Source of the DNA: an uncultured Alphaproteobacteria bacterium
GTDB lineage: Bacteria > Pseudomonadota > Alphaproteobacteria > MPNO01 > UBA830
NCBI GenBank assembly: GCA_913046035.1
Contig: CAJWSW010000026.1
Coordinates: 1-33,565 of the forward strand
Reading direction: 5' to 3'
DNA length: 33,565 bases
In this document: in pieces, positions 32,470-33,565 of the stretch
Numbering within the stretch: the first letter of the stretch is position 1
Layout of the letters: every line of letters starts with the position of its first letter
Position numbers and translations under genes: made by a program
Notes under the pieces: generated by a model
Database searches by the model: none
The model's input: only the letters and a program-made list of their open reading frames with translations
What the model was told of the DNA's origin: nothing

Positions 32470-32962
32470 CAGCAGGCGTTCCACAATCTCCGCATACGCC
32501 CAGTATTTCGACTGTGGGTTGGCCGACCTTGAAACCAATACTGGCTGCTTTTTTTTCGATCAATGCGGCGATTTCTGGATCATCGAGTTCGCCCACTTGA
32601 TTGCATTTCTCACAAATAAGGAACTGTCCAGCGTGAGTATCTCCGAATTTATCGCACCCCACAAAAGCATTCAAAGACTCAATTTTGTGCACGAAACCAT
32701 GTTTAAGAAGGAAATCAAGAGCGCGGTATACTGTGGGCGGAGCTGCTCTAGCTTTGTTGGTGCTTAGCTCCTCGAGAATATTGTAAGCTCCCGTTGGTTC
32801 GTGTTTCGCCCAAATTATCTCAAGAACTCGCCGTCGCAGGGCTGTAAAACGAAGTCCCTTTGATTTGCAAATCTCGTCCGCATTTCTCAGCGCATCGGCT
32901 ATGCAAGAATTGTGATCATGCCCTAGTTTTGGAAATGATTTTTCTGATTTAGATGGGAACAT
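32462..32962 (-). CDS. zur: Zinc uptake regulator, Fur family
   Basis: A 166-residue Fur-family repressor. The winged-helix DNA-binding domain covers about residues 25-95 (GLRFTALRRRVLEIIWAKHEPTGAYNILEEL and PPTVYRALDFLLKHGFVHKIES). The dimerisation domain has the structural zinc site CEKCNQVGE with a second C-x2-C near the end (CGDCG), and the HAGQFLICEKC arrangement is that of Zur. It represses zinc uptake when zinc is sufficient. It is the first gene of zur-znuC-znuB and is divergent from znuA, with a Zur box between them, so it probably represses itself too. Confidence 0.94.
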   Translation of the reverse strand: MFPSKSEKSFPKLGHDHNSCIADALRNADEICKSKGLRFTALRRRVLEIIWAKHEPTGAYNILEELSTNKARAAPPTVYRALDFLLKHGFVHKIESLNAFVGCDKFGDTHAGQFLICEKCNQVGELDDPEIAALIEKKAASIGFKVGQPTVEILGVCGDCGTPADG

Positions 32963-33009
32963 TCTCCACCTCGACGTTTGACCAAATGATCTGACTGTGG
33001 CAACTAACA

Positions 33010-33022
33010 GTTATATTATAAC
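33010..33022. promoter_or_regulatory. Zur box between zur and znuA
   Basis: GTTATATTATAAC is a palindrome of the form GTTAT-N3-ATAAC in the 73-base gap between the divergent zur and znuA starts. This matches the known alphaproteobacterial Zur operator core. It also contains -10-like bases for both directions, so one dimer could block both promoters. Confidence 0.8.
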
Positions 33023-33035
33023 ATAAAGACATAAC

Positions 33036-33565
33036 ATGACTATCCGCTCTGTTCCCGTTCTAACTGCTCTGGCTCTCGCTTTTTTGGGTGCTTCATCCAG
33101 CGTGGCGCAACCCCGCGTCGTCGCTACCATACCGCCTATTCATTCTCTGGCGTCGTTAGTGATGGAGGGCGTTGCAACTCCTAAAGTACTGCTTACGGGA
33201 TCAGAATCTCCACATCGGTATACTTTGAAGCCGTCGCAATCACGCGCTTTGTCAGAGGCCGAGGTCGTATTTCGTGTAGATGAGTCATTTGAAACTTTTA
33301 TGAATAAACCGCTAAAGGCGCTCGCCGGACGAGCTACTGTAGTGAGTTTAATAAATGTCCCCGGTGTCAAACTCTTGAAATGGCAAGATGAACACGACGA
33401 TCATAGTAACCATAAGAATCCTGATGCCCACAAAGACCATGATGATCACAAGAAACATGGTCACAAAGACCATGATGATCACAAGAAACATGGTCACAAA
33501 GACCATGATGCCCACAAGAAACATGGTCACAAAGACCATGATGCCCACAAGAAACATGGTCACAA
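33036..33565 (+). CDS. znuA: Zinc ABC transporter substrate-binding protein, N-terminal part
   Basis: The first 176 complete codons of the zinc-binding periplasmic protein, running off the right edge without a stop. A signal peptide covers residues 1-24 (MTIRSVPVLTALALAFLGAS, cleaved after SSVA). The mature start QPRVVATIPPIHSLASLVM and the ligand motif SESPHRYTLKPSQ with H60 are typical of ZnuA. From about residue 120 the family's His-rich loop begins (WQDEHDDHSNHK), and from residue 132 it becomes a regular 11-residue repeat of His, Lys and Asp. The loop is thought to collect or sense zinc. It is divergent from zur and controlled by the Zur box 14 bases upstream. Confidence 0.94.
   Translation, partial: MTIRSVPVLTALALAFLGASSSVAQPRVVATIPPIHSLASLVMEGVATPKVLLTGSESPHRYTLKPSQSRALSEAEVVFRVDESFETFMNKPLKALAGRATVVSLINVPGVKLLKWQDEHDDHSNHKNPDAHKDHDDHKKHGHKDHDDHKKHGHKDHDAHKKHGHKDHDAHKKHGH
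33429..33565 (+). repeat. Tandem 33-base repeat in znuA (His-rich loop)
   Basis: Four complete copies (33429-33461, 33462-33494, 33495-33527, 33528-33560) and the start of a fifth, cut by the window edge. Each encodes HKDHD(D/A)HKKHG. Copies 1 and 2 carry GATGAT where copies 3 and 4 carry GATGCC; otherwise the DNA looks identical, including silent positions, which points to recent duplication. Confidence 0.95.

Noticed and set aside
33429-33565. CRISPR-like regular repeats
   Set aside because: The units are directly joined with no spacers and lie in frame inside znuA, so they are a coding tandem repeat.

Overview
The window looks like chromosomal DNA of an alphaproteobacterium, probably a free-living or marine member related to Rhodospirillales. 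This is inferred from gene order and protein style (atpD-atpC next to rppH; a run of rplU-rpmA-obgE-proB-proA-nadD-rsfS-rlmH-gpmI-envC-ctpA; a hut pathway using HutF; a Zur box of the GTTAT-N3-ATAAC type). No taxonomic marker such as 16S rRNA is present.

Positions 2-1063 hold the end of the ATP synthase operon (atpD, atpC) on the plus strand. Positions 1228-12709 are a minus-strand block of housekeeping genes, read from rplU leftwards to rppH. Many of these genes overlap by a few bases. In this block nadD and rsfS have no usable ATG/GTG/TTG at the position their conserved N-termini require, and both appear to start at CTG. Positions 12710-15164 are gene-poor: a good promoter for rplU, a few small possible membrane or unknown proteins, one plausible terminator and a tRNA-Ser(CGA).

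Positions 15165-21116 carry an NTF2-like small protein and histidine-degradation genes: hutU, then hutI on the opposite strand, then hutG and hutF. The genes encode the HutF/HutG branch, but neither hutH nor a hutC regulator is in view.

Positions 21372-30947 are the most interesting part. A phosphonate/selenate-type ABC transporter (binding protein, ATPase, double-length permease) is followed by a fused oxidoreductase-SelD protein, a PanE-like reductase, a SenB-type selenosugar synthase and a SenA-type EgtB homologue. This matches the selenoneine biosynthesis logic: SelD/SenC makes selenophosphate, SenB makes a selenosugar, and SenA forms the C-Se bond on hercynine. The likely selenium transporter, the PanE-like reductase translationally coupled to senB, and an ACMSD-type metal-dependent amidohydrolase downstream of senA are additional parts whose roles are not established. 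No egtD and no PLP-dependent lyase are in the window.

Positions 30948-33565 are a zinc-uptake locus: zur-znuC-znuB on the minus strand and znuA divergent on the plus strand, separated by one palindromic Zur box. znuA contains an expanding-looking array of 33-base units encoding an 11-residue His-rich repeat, and it runs off the right edge of the window.
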